Both the position numbers and the translations under genes were made by a program. This document shows, piece by piece, positions 45,527 to 53,325 of a stretch of DNA of 55,532 nucleotides (the stretch's first letter is position 1; each line of letters opens with the position of its first letter). The notes under the pieces were generated by a model, which saw nothing but the letters and a program-made list of their open reading frames with translations, ran no database searches and had not been told where the DNA came from. Source of the stretch: Chitinophagales bacterium (lineage in GTDB: Bacteria > Bacteroidota > Bacteroidia > Chitinophagales > Chitinophagaceae); the NCBI GenBank assembly GCA_013297995.1, contig JAAFJB010000013.1, positions 1 through 55,532 of the forward strand, in the 5' to 3' direction.

Positions 45527-46300
45527 TCAGGTTTTTATACATTTAATTTCTAACCACTCAGTAGGTACAAAAGAAGTATCCTGTCCAAAAATATTAATGT
45601 TATTTTTTGTTTCAAAAGCTAATCGCACAGATATATCATCTTTAAAATCAGGTTTCTTTATAAACTCAATATCAAAACCAGCGCATCGCAAACTAGCTAT
45701 CGTTTTTTCCAGATCAAGTGTATTATATTTATAAATTTTATTGATGTTGTTAACAACAGTATAGTATCTTTTATTACTGAAATTATTTATAAATTTTTTC
45801 TTGAAAAAATCTTTAATGTAAATACTTCCTCCGCTTTTTAATACAGTATAACTTTCTTTAATCACCCTGTTTACATCAATAGTATGGCCAAGTGATTCAA
45901 TAAATAATATTCTATCGAATCTATTTTTTATAAAATATTCACTTAAATTATGATAATCACCTTTAATAACTTTTACAGATCCTTTTAATGATCTTTGCTT
46001 AAGATTAGATTTTGATAAATCTACTTGAACCTGTGATACCGTAATTGCATCAATGCAAACATTCAATTTGCTTGCAAAGTAACTTGATACTCCACATATG
46101 CCACAACCTGAATCAAGTATAACTTGACCAGCTTTTATTTTTGCAGATTCTAGATAATACTCTAGCAATTCCGAATCATCTGAAGTTCTATATGCCTGTA
46201 TTAACTCTCCACCAAATTCAATATATCTTTCAGTCCAATCATCATAATATTTTTCAACATCAAATACAGAATTTAAAATTTCCTTTTTTCTAAAAAACAT
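45527..46300 (-). CDS. Class I SAM-dependent methyltransferase
   Basis: The Rossmann SAM-binding motif is VILDSGCGICGVS (residues 60-72), followed by an acidic strand and FDRILFIESLGH. The DDWTERYIEFGGELIQAYRT opening is similar to methyltransferases acting on small hydrophobic or lipid substrates, but no specific family can be assigned. It is the last gene of a five-gene minus-strand operon behind four PhyH dioxygenases and may methylate a hydroxyl group those enzymes introduce, or cap the exported glycan. Confidence 0.78.
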   Translation of the reverse strand: MFFRKKEILNSVFDVEKYYDDWTERYIEFGGELIQAYRTSDDSELLEYYLESAKIKAGQVILDSGCGICGVSSYFASKLNVCIDAITVSQVQVDLSKSNLKQRSLKGSVKVIKGDYHNLSEYFIKNRFDRILFIESLGHTIDVNRVIKESYTVLKSGGSIYIKDFFKKKFINNFSNKRYYTVVNNINKIYKYNTLDLEKTIASLRCAGFDIEFIKKPDFKDDISVRLAFETKNNINIFGQDTSFVPTEWLEIKCIKT

Positions 46301-46305
46301 AGTCT

Positions 46306-47160
46306 CTATTTAAATAAGTTTTTAATCCAACTAAAAAATATTTTTTCTTTTCGAGGTTTACCTAATATTTTGTAAAAATCCTCCTCTGAATAACTGGCAA
46401 TAGGAGTATCAATCAATTCAATTAAACGGGTTGGCTTTTCTATAAAAGGGTTTTTTTCAATAAAAAATTCGGTATTAGCTAATCGTTTCTCTATGCCATT
46501 ATCGGTTTGATAAAAAAGTAAGCATTCTGAATTTTTGGGCACAGTAAATAAACCAACTACTAATCTATCTTCTCCCGAAGTATTAGGGCCAGATCCGTGA
46601 AAGAGAGCATTGTTAAAAAGTATTGCTTCCCCTAACTGTGTAGGAATTGGTTGAATTAAATGTGCGTAACCGTCTAAGATTATTTTATCTACTGGATGAC
46701 CAGTTGGTGAAACCCGAATAATTTTTTTTAGCGTGTGTGAATTTGGTAAAATATAAAGCATGCCATTTTTTTCGTTTGTTTCGATCAAAGGGCACCAAAT
46801 ATTTAAAGAAACAAACCCTTTTTCTTCGTCAACAAAGCTCCAGTCTTGATGCAAATCCATATGAATTTTTGTGTCATTTCTTTTACACAAAAATGTTCCA
46901 AAAATTGCTCGATAGTCATTTAAATGTTGCTTGATTATATCTTCAAAAACAGCTACAACTTTGCTATTAATAGTTTTTTTTAGTGTTGAGTCACTTGAAG
47001 AAAAATTTGTGGAAAAGCCTTCTCCAACAGGTATTTTGGCGTCTCTGTGAAACTGAATTAAGTCTTCAACTTCCCGTTTATTTAATAATTGAATTTTAAC
47101 AAATCCATTTTTATCAAAAAAATCTTGATGTACTGGGTTTTTAAAAATAATATGTTGCAT
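46306..47160 (-). CDS. PhyH-family Fe(II)/2-oxoglutarate dioxygenase (1, nearest the methyltransferase)
   Basis: A cupin-fold dioxygenase related to phytanoyl-CoA hydroxylase. The facial triad is His104, Asp106 (LHQDWS) and His188 (LFHGS). Arg199 (GEDR) should hold the 2-oxoglutarate carboxylate. A conserved SLNIWCPL and NGMLYILPNSH link it to its three neighbours. It probably hydroxylates an unactivated carbon of a lipid, acyl or sugar substrate. It ends with a basic-hydrophobic tail (FFSWIKNLFK). All residues needed for activity appear present. Confidence 0.83.
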   Translation of the reverse strand: MQHIIFKNPVHQDFFDKNGFVKIQLLNKREVEDLIQFHRDAKIPVGEGFSTNFSSSDSTLKKTINSKVVAVFEDIIKQHLNDYRAIFGTFLCKRNDTKIHMDLHQDWSFVDEEKGFVSLNIWCPLIETNEKNGMLYILPNSHTLKKIIRVSPTGHPVDKIILDGYAHLIQPIPTQLGEAILFNNALFHGSGPNTSGEDRLVVGLFTVPKNSECLLFYQTDNGIEKRLANTEFFIEKNPFIEKPTRLIELIDTPIASYSEEDFYKILGKPRKEKIFFSWIKNLFK

Positions 47161-47167
47161 TAGTGAA

Positions 47168-48070
47168 TTATTTAAATATGGCTTTTATTTTTCGAGAAAT
47201 ATATTGCAGTATATATGGTAATTTATGGGTAGTAGCCGTACATTGATAACTTTTTAAAACATCGTCTCTTGTTGGTGTAGATGTATATTTTTCTTGAATA
47301 CCTAATACTTTATACGGACCTGATTTTGGATTTTTTATAAATTCTTTAATGTTGTAAAAATAGTAGTCAAGACTTATCTCTAAAATTTCTATAATCTCTT
47401 CACCACCACTATTTATTGTTTTAGGATAATGTCGAATTTTGGCGTCAGGTGCAAAAACTCCAGCATGAATAATTGGTCTATATTTATGAGATTTATTATT
47501 TAATGAACCATGAAACAGAGCGTGTGAAAAAATGCAAGCTTGCCCAGCCTTAATCTCAAGGTATTCTACATGTGTATTAACTTCTTTATCAATTGGCAAA
47601 AATAAACTAGATATATTTACACTCCTTATGGTGCCTTTAAACTTACTATCTGAGCCAGGCAATACACAAAGACCACCATTTGTTTTATTGGTATCAACTA
47701 ATGCAACCCATAAACCAAATGAAGGAATATATGATTCATCTGTCATTGTAAAGTCTTGATGTAAATCAAAGTTAGAATTTTGAGAAAGATCAGGGGATTT
47801 TACAATATAACTAGCTCCGTAAGTTTTCCAAGTTGGTAGCACCAATTCTAATTTATTTTGAAGTATGCACTGAATTAAATTTGAAAAAATTGTTTGCCGT
47901 TCATAGTCCCAATGAAAAATACTTGAAAAAATGCCTTTTTCATATTCAATAGGTTGTTCATGTAAAAAATTTAGAAATATGTCCACTTCTTTTGTATTTA
48001 AAAAATCTACAATAACATATCCATTTTTATTAAACTGTTCTTGGAGTGATTGATTACAAAAAAATTGCAT
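47168..48070 (-). CDS. PhyH-family Fe(II)/2-oxoglutarate dioxygenase (2)
   Basis: Starting from the ATG at 48070 the protein has 300 residues, with His104 and Asp106 (LHQDFT), His187 (LFHGS) and Arg198 (YRPII). An earlier ATG at 48124 would overlap the upstream gene by 44 bases and add an unrelated 18-residue lead, so the inner start is preferred. The middle shares SFGLWVALV and NGGLCVLPGS with its paralogues. The C-terminus ends RKIKAIFK. The active site looks complete, so it is likely an active hydroxylase of unknown substrate. Confidence 0.8.
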   Translation of the reverse strand: MQFFCNQSLQEQFNKNGYVIVDFLNTKEVDIFLNFLHEQPIEYEKGIFSSIFHWDYERQTIFSNLIQCILQNKLELVLPTWKTYGASYIVKSPDLSQNSNFDLHQDFTMTDESYIPSFGLWVALVDTNKTNGGLCVLPGSDSKFKGTIRSVNISSLFLPIDKEVNTHVEYLEIKAGQACIFSHALFHGSLNNKSHKYRPIIHAGVFAPDAKIRHYPKTINSGGEEIIEILEISLDYYFYNIKEFIKNPKSGPYKVLGIQEKYTSTPTRDDVLKSYQCTATTHKLPYILQYISRKIKAIFK

Positions 48071-48080
48071 GAATGAAGTA

Positions 48081-49010
48081 TTAATTATTGAATATTTTTT
48101 TAAATACAGTACTAACCTTTTCACGTAATCTAAGAATGCGTTTATTTAAAAAATATATTTTCAATTTAGTTAAACTAATTTTTTTATATTGAAAGGGTAT
48201 TGATCTTATCAAGGGTACATTTGTTGGCTCCTCTTTACAATTAAATTCAAAGAAAAATTCTTTTCTAATTGAGTAAATATTTAATCTATTAATTCTATCA
48301 TCATAATAATAATATTGGGGTTTCGCAATTGAAGGAATACAAATAACTTGTACAGCCATTCGAGAGTGTTCAGATAAATTAGGATAAGACCAATGAAAAA
48401 TTGAATCATTGAGTATTACAGCATTTCCTTTTATTACTTCAATAGGCTTGAAACCAGTATTTATAAGGTAGTCTGTTATATTGCTAAATATATTAGGCAT
48501 ATTTGCCGCTCTGTAATGGTGTAAAAAAGTTTGGCTTCCATTTAAAACACCAATTGTTCCATTAATTTTTGAAACATTTGTTAAGGGTATCCAAATTGAA
48601 ACTGAATCATTAGTTTGCGTATCTGTAAAAGATGGATTTTGATGAATTGAAATTGAATTATCACCTGAGTTTGGCATTTTTTCAAATAAATTCACAACAA
48701 ATGGAATATAGTTAATCAAGGTTTGGTTTATGAATGGCTCTATATATGCAGAAATTTTATTAAATACTTCTTTTTTCCAACAAGAATTATTATTGTAAGC
48801 ACTGAACCTAAAAGGGGCTTGCTGATGCACATCATCATAATTCCATTTTTCTTTTAACGCCTTAACTATTGACGTTAATATTTCTACTTTTGGATCTTCT
48901 GATACTGGTGTAACTATAAAACCATTCGATAAAAATTCTTTGCTTTGCTTTTCATCAATAAATATATTTCTATTTAGCCTGTAAAATCCAGAATTTTGTT
49001 TTTTAACCAT
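48081..49010 (-). CDS. PhyH-family protein with HxN instead of HxD metal motif (3)
   Basis: A 309-residue paralogue of its neighbours. The metal motif reads IHQNPSFTD, with His123 present but Asn125 (codon AAT) where the others have Asp. The distal His206 lies in IFHWS, with Trp instead of the usual Gly. Arg217 (SRMAV) is kept, as are SIWIPL and NGTIGVLNGS. Loss of the carboxylate ligand usually abolishes hydroxylation, so this may be an inactive partner or have altered chemistry. The C-terminus (STVFKKIFNN) again is basic and hydrophobic. It lies ten bases before the preferred start of the next paralogue. Confidence 0.8.
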   Translation of the reverse strand: MVKKQNSGFYRLNRNIFIDEKQSKEFLSNGFIVTPVSEDPKVEILTSIVKALKEKWNYDDVHQQAPFRFSAYNNNSCWKKEVFNKISAYIEPFINQTLINYIPFVVNLFEKMPNSGDNSISIHQNPSFTDTQTNDSVSIWIPLTNVSKINGTIGVLNGSQTFLHHYRAANMPNIFSNITDYLINTGFKPIEVIKGNAVILNDSIFHWSYPNLSEHSRMAVQVICIPSIAKPQYYYYDDRINRLNIYSIRKEFFFEFNCKEEPTNVPLIRSIPFQYKKISLTKLKIYFLNKRILRLREKVSTVFKKIFNN

Positions 49011-49015
49011 TTAAA

Positions 49016-49924
49016 TTATTTTAAAAATGCTAAAATGCGGGAAAGTACACTTTGTTTTTTGGGGGAATTTTCTATCAGATTTAAAATTTCAGCTTCAGAT
49101 ATTGTGGGCATTTCCTGAATCACTCTCATAGTATTATTGAAATTCATGCAATCGATCAATTCACTTTGTGAGGTTATTTGAGTTAATAAATTTGAATCAG
49201 CCACCATTTCAACAATAGATTTATTGTCATCTTTGTAAAAATAATGGTACTTAATACTATTAATTGGAGCAATGGCAATTACTGCAGATGGTCTAATATT
49301 TTGAGTCTTATTAACAGGAGAACCATGAATGCACCTATGATCGTATATTAGTAATTCACCTTTTTTCATAGCTAGGCATGTAAGCTTATTGAATGGGGCA
49401 TCAATAGCTGGGAAACAGTTTGGGATATAGCTGCCTCGAAAAGTAAATGAAAGCTTGTGACTACCTTCTAAAATAAACATAGCTCCATTGTCTTTACAAA
49501 CATCAACCAATGGAATCCATATATTAAATGATGAAAATATATTTTCATCAACCAAAGTCCAATCTTGATGCACATACATTTCTGAATTGTTTCCAACACC
49601 CTTAGTCATTAATAATCCAAGTACTGCTGTATAATCTATCATCAACTCGTTACAGATTTCATTTGCAATTGGTATTAACAAATCATTTATTTGCTTACTT
49701 ACATCTGCTGAAAAATCAATAGTACTTGGAGATGTGTATCCGTTATCTTTTACTTTAATTTGGAGAATTAGTTTTTCAATACTCGCAATATTTTCGGCAG
49801 ATAATCCTTGTGCTATAATGTATCCTTTTTTTTCAAGCTGAATTTGGTGTTCAGGATTCTTAAATACCCTTGGTTGGATACATTTAAGGGTGTTGTTTTT
49901 AGAACGAAAAGCTTGTTGATTCAT
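49016..49924 (-). CDS. PhyH-family Fe(II)/2-oxoglutarate dioxygenase (4, first gene of the operon)
   Basis: A 302-residue dioxygenase with His119 and Asp121 (VHQDWT), His200 (CIHGS) and Arg211 (NIRPS). It shares FNIWIPLV, NGAMFILEGSH and the HYFYKDDN strand with its paralogues. A short N-terminal extension of about 18 residues precedes the conserved KNPEHQIQLEKKGY start. The tail is VLSRILAFLK. It is the promoter-proximal gene of the dioxygenase operon and faces the GT2 gene across a 187-base intergenic region. Confidence 0.83.
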   Translation of the reverse strand: MNQQAFRSKNNTLKCIQPRVFKNPEHQIQLEKKGYIIAQGLSAENIASIEKLILQIKVKDNGYTSPSTIDFSADVSKQINDLLIPIANEICNELMIDYTAVLGLLMTKGVGNNSEMYVHQDWTLVDENIFSSFNIWIPLVDVCKDNGAMFILEGSHKLSFTFRGSYIPNCFPAIDAPFNKLTCLAMKKGELLIYDHRCIHGSPVNKTQNIRPSAVIAIAPINSIKYHYFYKDDNKSIVEMVADSNLLTQITSQSELIDCMNFNNTMRVIQEMPTISEAEILNLIENSPKKQSVLSRILAFLK

Positions 49925-49980
49925 ACCATTTCTATTATGATCTACCCATAAATCAGGTTATATATAATCTATTTAACTTA

Positions 49981-49994
49981 TTTAGCAAGCTAAA
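49981..49994. repeat. Inverted repeat in the dioxygenase/GT2 divergent region
   Basis: TTTAGC and GCTAAA are separated by two bases, 57 bases from the dioxygenase start. It may be an operator for the divergent pair; the surrounding DNA is AT-rich, so chance is possible. The rest of the 187-base gap shows no RNA gene. Confidence 0.25.
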
Positions 49995-50111
49995 AATAAT
50001 TACTGAAAATAGCTGTATTTCGAAAGGATAATTGTATAATTCTATAAACGGTATATAAGTTCAGTTGAAAATGAATTATTATTATTTTGAGCCGCTTAAA
50101 TTTACAGAAAA

Positions 50112-50867
50112 ATGATTTCTGAGAACTTATCTCCAATTTTATCTATTATTGTTCCAGTTTATAACAGCAGCGCAATCATAGAAAAGTTATTGCATGAGAT
50201 ATCATTTCATATATCGAAAATAAATATATCATATGAAGTGATAATTATTGACGACGGAAGTATAGATAACACGCTAGACAGCGTAATTGAATGGAGCGCT
50301 TATTATTCAAACGTATATTATACAGGTTTCAAATCAAATCAGGGGCAACATAAAGCTACTTACTATGGTTTACTTGCATCAAAGGGTAGATATTGTATTA
50401 CACTAGATGACGACCTTACTTTTTCACCAAATGAAATTACTAAATTACTCATTAAACAGAAAAAGATGAATGCAGATATTATATATGGTATTGCAGAAAC
50501 AAAAAGCAATTCTTTACCAAAAATAGTTTCAAGATACTCAAAACTTTTGTTTAAACAGTTTACCATACTTAATGGAAAGGGCTCATCATTTCGACTTATT
50601 AATAAACATGCGTTATTAGCACACTTTGATGGGTGGCCAAGTAATTTTTTCTTTCTAGATCTAATGCTTCATAAAATTACAAAAAGAATTTACTTTGTAA
50701 ATGTAGCAAGTTATTCTAGCTATTTGAAATACTCAAGATACACTTTATATTCAAAAATAAAAATATTTACACAAGTAATACTATACAAAAGAAATTCCAA
50801 ACATGGAAGTAGTTTTCCAGCTATAAAATCTAGCAACTTAAATGACAGATTTAAAAAATTATACTAA
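50112..50867 (+). CDS. GtrB/DPM1-like family 2 glycosyltransferase without membrane segments
   Basis: A GT2 domain with LSIIVPVYN, IIDDGS (47-50), GQHKATYYGLLASKGRY and LDDDLTFSPNEITKL (99-102 metal site). This order is characteristic of polyprenyl-phosphate sugar synthases such as DPM1, GtrB and ArnC. Unlike GtrB or ArnC there are no C-terminal membrane helices; DPM1 itself also lacks them in some organisms. It may provide a polyprenyl-phosphate-sugar donor. A general sugar transferase of the glycan pathway is the alternative. The end overlaps the GNAT gene by 26 bases. Confidence 0.78.
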   Translation: MISENLSPILSIIVPVYNSSAIIEKLLHEISFHISKINISYEVIIIDDGSIDNTLDSVIEWSAYYSNVYYTGFKSNQGQHKATYYGLLASKGRYCITLDDDLTFSPNEITKLLIKQKKMNADIIYGIAETKSNSLPKIVSRYSKLLFKQFTILNGKGSSFRLINKHALLAHFDGWPSNFFFLDLMLHKITKRIYFVNVASYSSYLKYSRYTLYSKIKIFTQVILYKRNSKHGSSFPAIKSSNLNDRFKKLY

Positions 50868-51399
50868 CAATATCCAATTAATAAAAGTAGGCATTGAAGA
50901 ACTAGAAGAGTTGAGGATAATCAGAAATAAAGCATCTTCAGATGGCTATACATTTTTTAATAAATACATTTCTAAAAAAATGCAACAAGAGTGGTTTAAT
51001 AAACTCAATCATAAAAAAAATATTTACTTTCTTATTAAACACTTTGGAATTACTATTGGAATTGCGCAAATAACTGAAATTAATACCACTTTTAAAACCT
51101 GTGAAGCGGGTTTATATATTACATCATCCAGATTTATTGATACCTATATTCCAGCAATTGTATCATTGAAAATTTGCAAAATTGTTTTTAATAAATTAAA
51201 TTTGACATTTATATATGCACGCATAAAAAAAAATAATGCAAAAGCTATTATCTATAATAAATCACTTGGGTTTACGGATTATTCAGTTGAAAAAGATGGA
51301 ATAAAACTAGAACTTCATAGAAATAAATACCATAATAAATTACTACCCATATTAGTAAAACTTGGATTTATGTCTTTTAATGAGAATAGAAAAATTTAA
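50842..51399 (+). CDS. GNAT-family acyltransferase
   Basis: A 185-residue protein with the GNAT pattern: an N-terminal strand-helix (LRIIRNKASSDG), central GITIGIAQITEIN, AGLYITSSRF and the late acceptor helix NNAKAIIYNKSLGFTDY. It resembles amino-sugar N-acetyltransferases of the PseH/RimJ type. Together with the aminotransferase and the ACP/KAS III pair it may attach an acyl group to an amino sugar. The start overlaps the GT2 gene by 26 bases. The 3' end overlaps the convergent gene below by 48 bases. A run of nine A's lies at 51235-51243. Confidence 0.75.
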   Translation: MTDLKNYTNNIQLIKVGIEELEELRIIRNKASSDGYTFFNKYISKKMQQEWFNKLNHKKNIYFLIKHFGITIGIAQITEINTTFKTCEAGLYITSSRFIDTYIPAIVSLKICKIVFNKLNLTFIYARIKKNNAKAIIYNKSLGFTDYSVEKDGIKLELHRNKYHNKLLPILVKLGFMSFNENRKI

Positions 51400-52200
51400 A
51401 AATGTAAAAATAGCTGGATTTTTTGCCCAATAATAAAATCTATAACAGAATCCCATATTGCCCCATGGAAGCTTGTTCAGATCTATTTTATCTTTTAAAT
51501 AAGGCATGATTAATTTGAAAAAAGTATTTCTATTATGCCAATATAAATTCTTATCTCTTTTTTTAAAGATTTCCATTCCAATGTGAAAGGTACAATCACT
51601 TTTAGGAAAAAATTTTGGATTTTCAGCTAAACTACAAATAGTATACACCATTGATGCTTCAAAAAAGGGAATTCCAGTGCAAATATCAAAAAAACGCATT
51701 CGAGAAATCAAGGAACGTTTAAATATAAAACAGTCAAACCCTGGATGAGTTTTACCAAGTATATTATATAAAATTGGAAGGTCTACAACAGAGTATTCTT
51801 TATCAGGAATTCTCCTTCTATTTATAATTAAAGCATCATATCCGCTGTGAATTTGTTGTTCAACAAATAAATAAAAATCAGGCTTGAAATGTATATCCAT
51901 ATTTGTATATACAATATAATCAACATCTATATCTTTTAGTAACGCCAATTGATCTCCAATAAAAGGGAGTTTAACTAAAGTATTAGAATCTGATAAATAA
52001 GAAACTGACCTTTCTAAATAAGGTAATTTTTGAAACTCTCCAGATATATATATACTATCGTTAGAAAAAGTAGTTGTAAAAAAATGTATACGACTTGGGT
52101 TACTAAAATTTCTTCTTGCATCACACATTGAAGCCAAAGTAATCTCTTGGATTCTATCGCCATTTCCATAAGGATTAATTAAGTGTGCATATTTTATCAT
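51352..52200 (-). CDS. Putative GT-A-like glycosyltransferase (third)
   Basis: A 282-residue protein with an N-terminal nucleotide-binding-like region and a metal-site candidate TNMDIHF in IVYTNMDIHFKPDFYLFVEQQ, followed by HPGFDCFIFKRSLI and FFEASMVY. The pattern resembles glycosyltransferases acting on polysaccharide repeats, but I do not recognise the family. It follows the epimerase by nine bases, so the two form an operon. The end overlaps the GNAT gene on the other strand by 48 bases. Confidence 0.6.
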   Translation of the reverse strand: MIKYAHLINPYGNGDRIQEITLASMCDARRNFSNPSRIHFFTTTFSNDSIYISGEFQKLPYLERSVSYLSDSNTLVKLPFIGDQLALLKDIDVDYIVYTNMDIHFKPDFYLFVEQQIHSGYDALIINRRRIPDKEYSVVDLPILYNILGKTHPGFDCFIFKRSLISRMRFFDICTGIPFFEASMVYTICSLAENPKFFPKSDCTFHIGMEIFKKRDKNLYWHNRNTFFKLIMPYLKDKIDLNKLPWGNMGFCYRFYYWAKNPAIFTFLNFSILIKRHKSKFY

Positions 52201-52209
52201 CCAGACAAT

Positions 52210-53160
52210 CTATTTATTATTAAAAAACCATTTTATGTACATATTTAACCCTTCATCAAAAGTAGTTTTTGCTTTAAAACCTAAGATAGAACTGGATTTT
52301 TCAACATTCGCACAGGTAGATAACGCCTCAATCGAAATTGGGTCTTGATAGATAATAGGAACTATGATCTTTAACTTTATAAACAGTCTATCAATAAGAA
52401 AATGAATAGTTACAGCTTCACTTCTTCCAATATTAATTATAGAAAAAAAATCATTTTTATTTAAAAGTAAATTAACCGAAAGTGTAAACGCATGTATTAC
52501 ATCATCTATATAAGTAAAATCACGTGTTGCATTACCATCACCGTAAACATAAATTGGTTTTTCTGTAACCATTGCTTCTACAAATTTAGGAATAACCAAA
52601 TCAGGTCTTTGTGATGGGCCGTATACAGAAAAAAGTCTTAAACAAATAATGCTAAAAAAAAATTGCTTATGAAATTTATGAAGCAGTTGCTCTGCAAGTA
52701 ACTTAGAAACTCCGTAAGGACTTAAAGGAGAGAGGCTTGTGATGTCTTCATTTAATAAAGTATCATTCATACTGCCATACACAGATGAAGATGAAGCAAA
52801 TATTATTTTAGTCTTACCCCTATCTTGCATATACCTAAGTAAGTTTTCTGTGGCATACACATTATTTGAATATACAATTTCTGGATTATCAACTGAATAA
52901 CGAATTCCTGGTGATCCTGCAAGGTGAATTACTATATCAAAATCCACCTTATTTAATGGATTTAAGCAATTTACTAAATCTAACTTTAAAAAGAAGAATT
53001 GTTTATTATTCAACAAGTCTTGAACCCGCCGATTCTTAATTTCAGGATCATAAAAATTGTTATAATTATCAATACCATAAACGCAAAACCCTTTACCTAG
53101 TAAATGTTTTGCTAGTCTTGAACCTATAAATCCAGCTACCCCAGTAATTAGTATCTTCAT
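52210..53160 (-). CDS. NAD-dependent sugar-nucleotide epimerase/dehydratase
   Basis: An extended short-chain dehydrogenase with GVAGFIGS (GxxGxxG NAD site), HLAGSPGIRYSVDNP, SSSSVYG and the catalytic YGVSK. The RYSVDNP segment resembles UDP-glucuronate 4-epimerase, which would supply UDP-galacturonate; UDP-glucose 4-epimerase is another option. Length 316 is usual. Its product probably feeds the neighbouring glycosyltransferases. A possible uronic acid here fits with the AsnB-type amidotransferase in region 2. Confidence 0.85.
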   Translation of the reverse strand: MKILITGVAGFIGSRLAKHLLGKGFCVYGIDNYNNFYDPEIKNRRVQDLLNNKQFFFLKLDLVNCLNPLNKVDFDIVIHLAGSPGIRYSVDNPEIVYSNNVYATENLLRYMQDRGKTKIIFASSSSVYGSMNDTLLNEDITSLSPLSPYGVSKLLAEQLLHKFHKQFFFSIICLRLFSVYGPSQRPDLVIPKFVEAMVTEKPIYVYGDGNATRDFTYIDDVIHAFTLSVNLLLNKNDFFSIINIGRSEAVTIHFLIDRLFIKLKIIVPIIYQDPISIEALSTCANVEKSSSILGFKAKTTFDEGLNMYIKWFFNNK

Positions 53161-53295
53161 TATTGAGAAAAATTACTTAAAAAGCAAATATGCCAAATTT
53201 TAAGTCATATTTTCGATAAAAATCTACCTATTGCTCAATTTATCATCTAAGTTGTATTATAAAACAAAAAAAAATCGGCACTTTTATAGCTGTAA

Positions 53296-53309
53296 ATTTT
53301 GTACAAAAT
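53296..53309. repeat. Perfect 14-bp palindrome upstream of the LytS-like gene
   Basis: ATTTTGTACAAAAT is self-complementary and ends 16 bases before the ATG at 53326. It overlaps TAAATTTTG, a one-base-longer version of the -7 element. An operator, possibly autoregulatory, is plausible. No gene or RNA is seen in the 165-base gap. Confidence 0.35.
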
Positions 53310-53325
53310 ATTAAACCATTAGCTG

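Noticed and set aside
48081..49010. PhyH paralogue 3 as a halogenase
   Set aside because: Known non-haem iron halogenases in this fold have Gly or Ala at the Asp position. Asn still fills the site, so a halogenase call is not supported.
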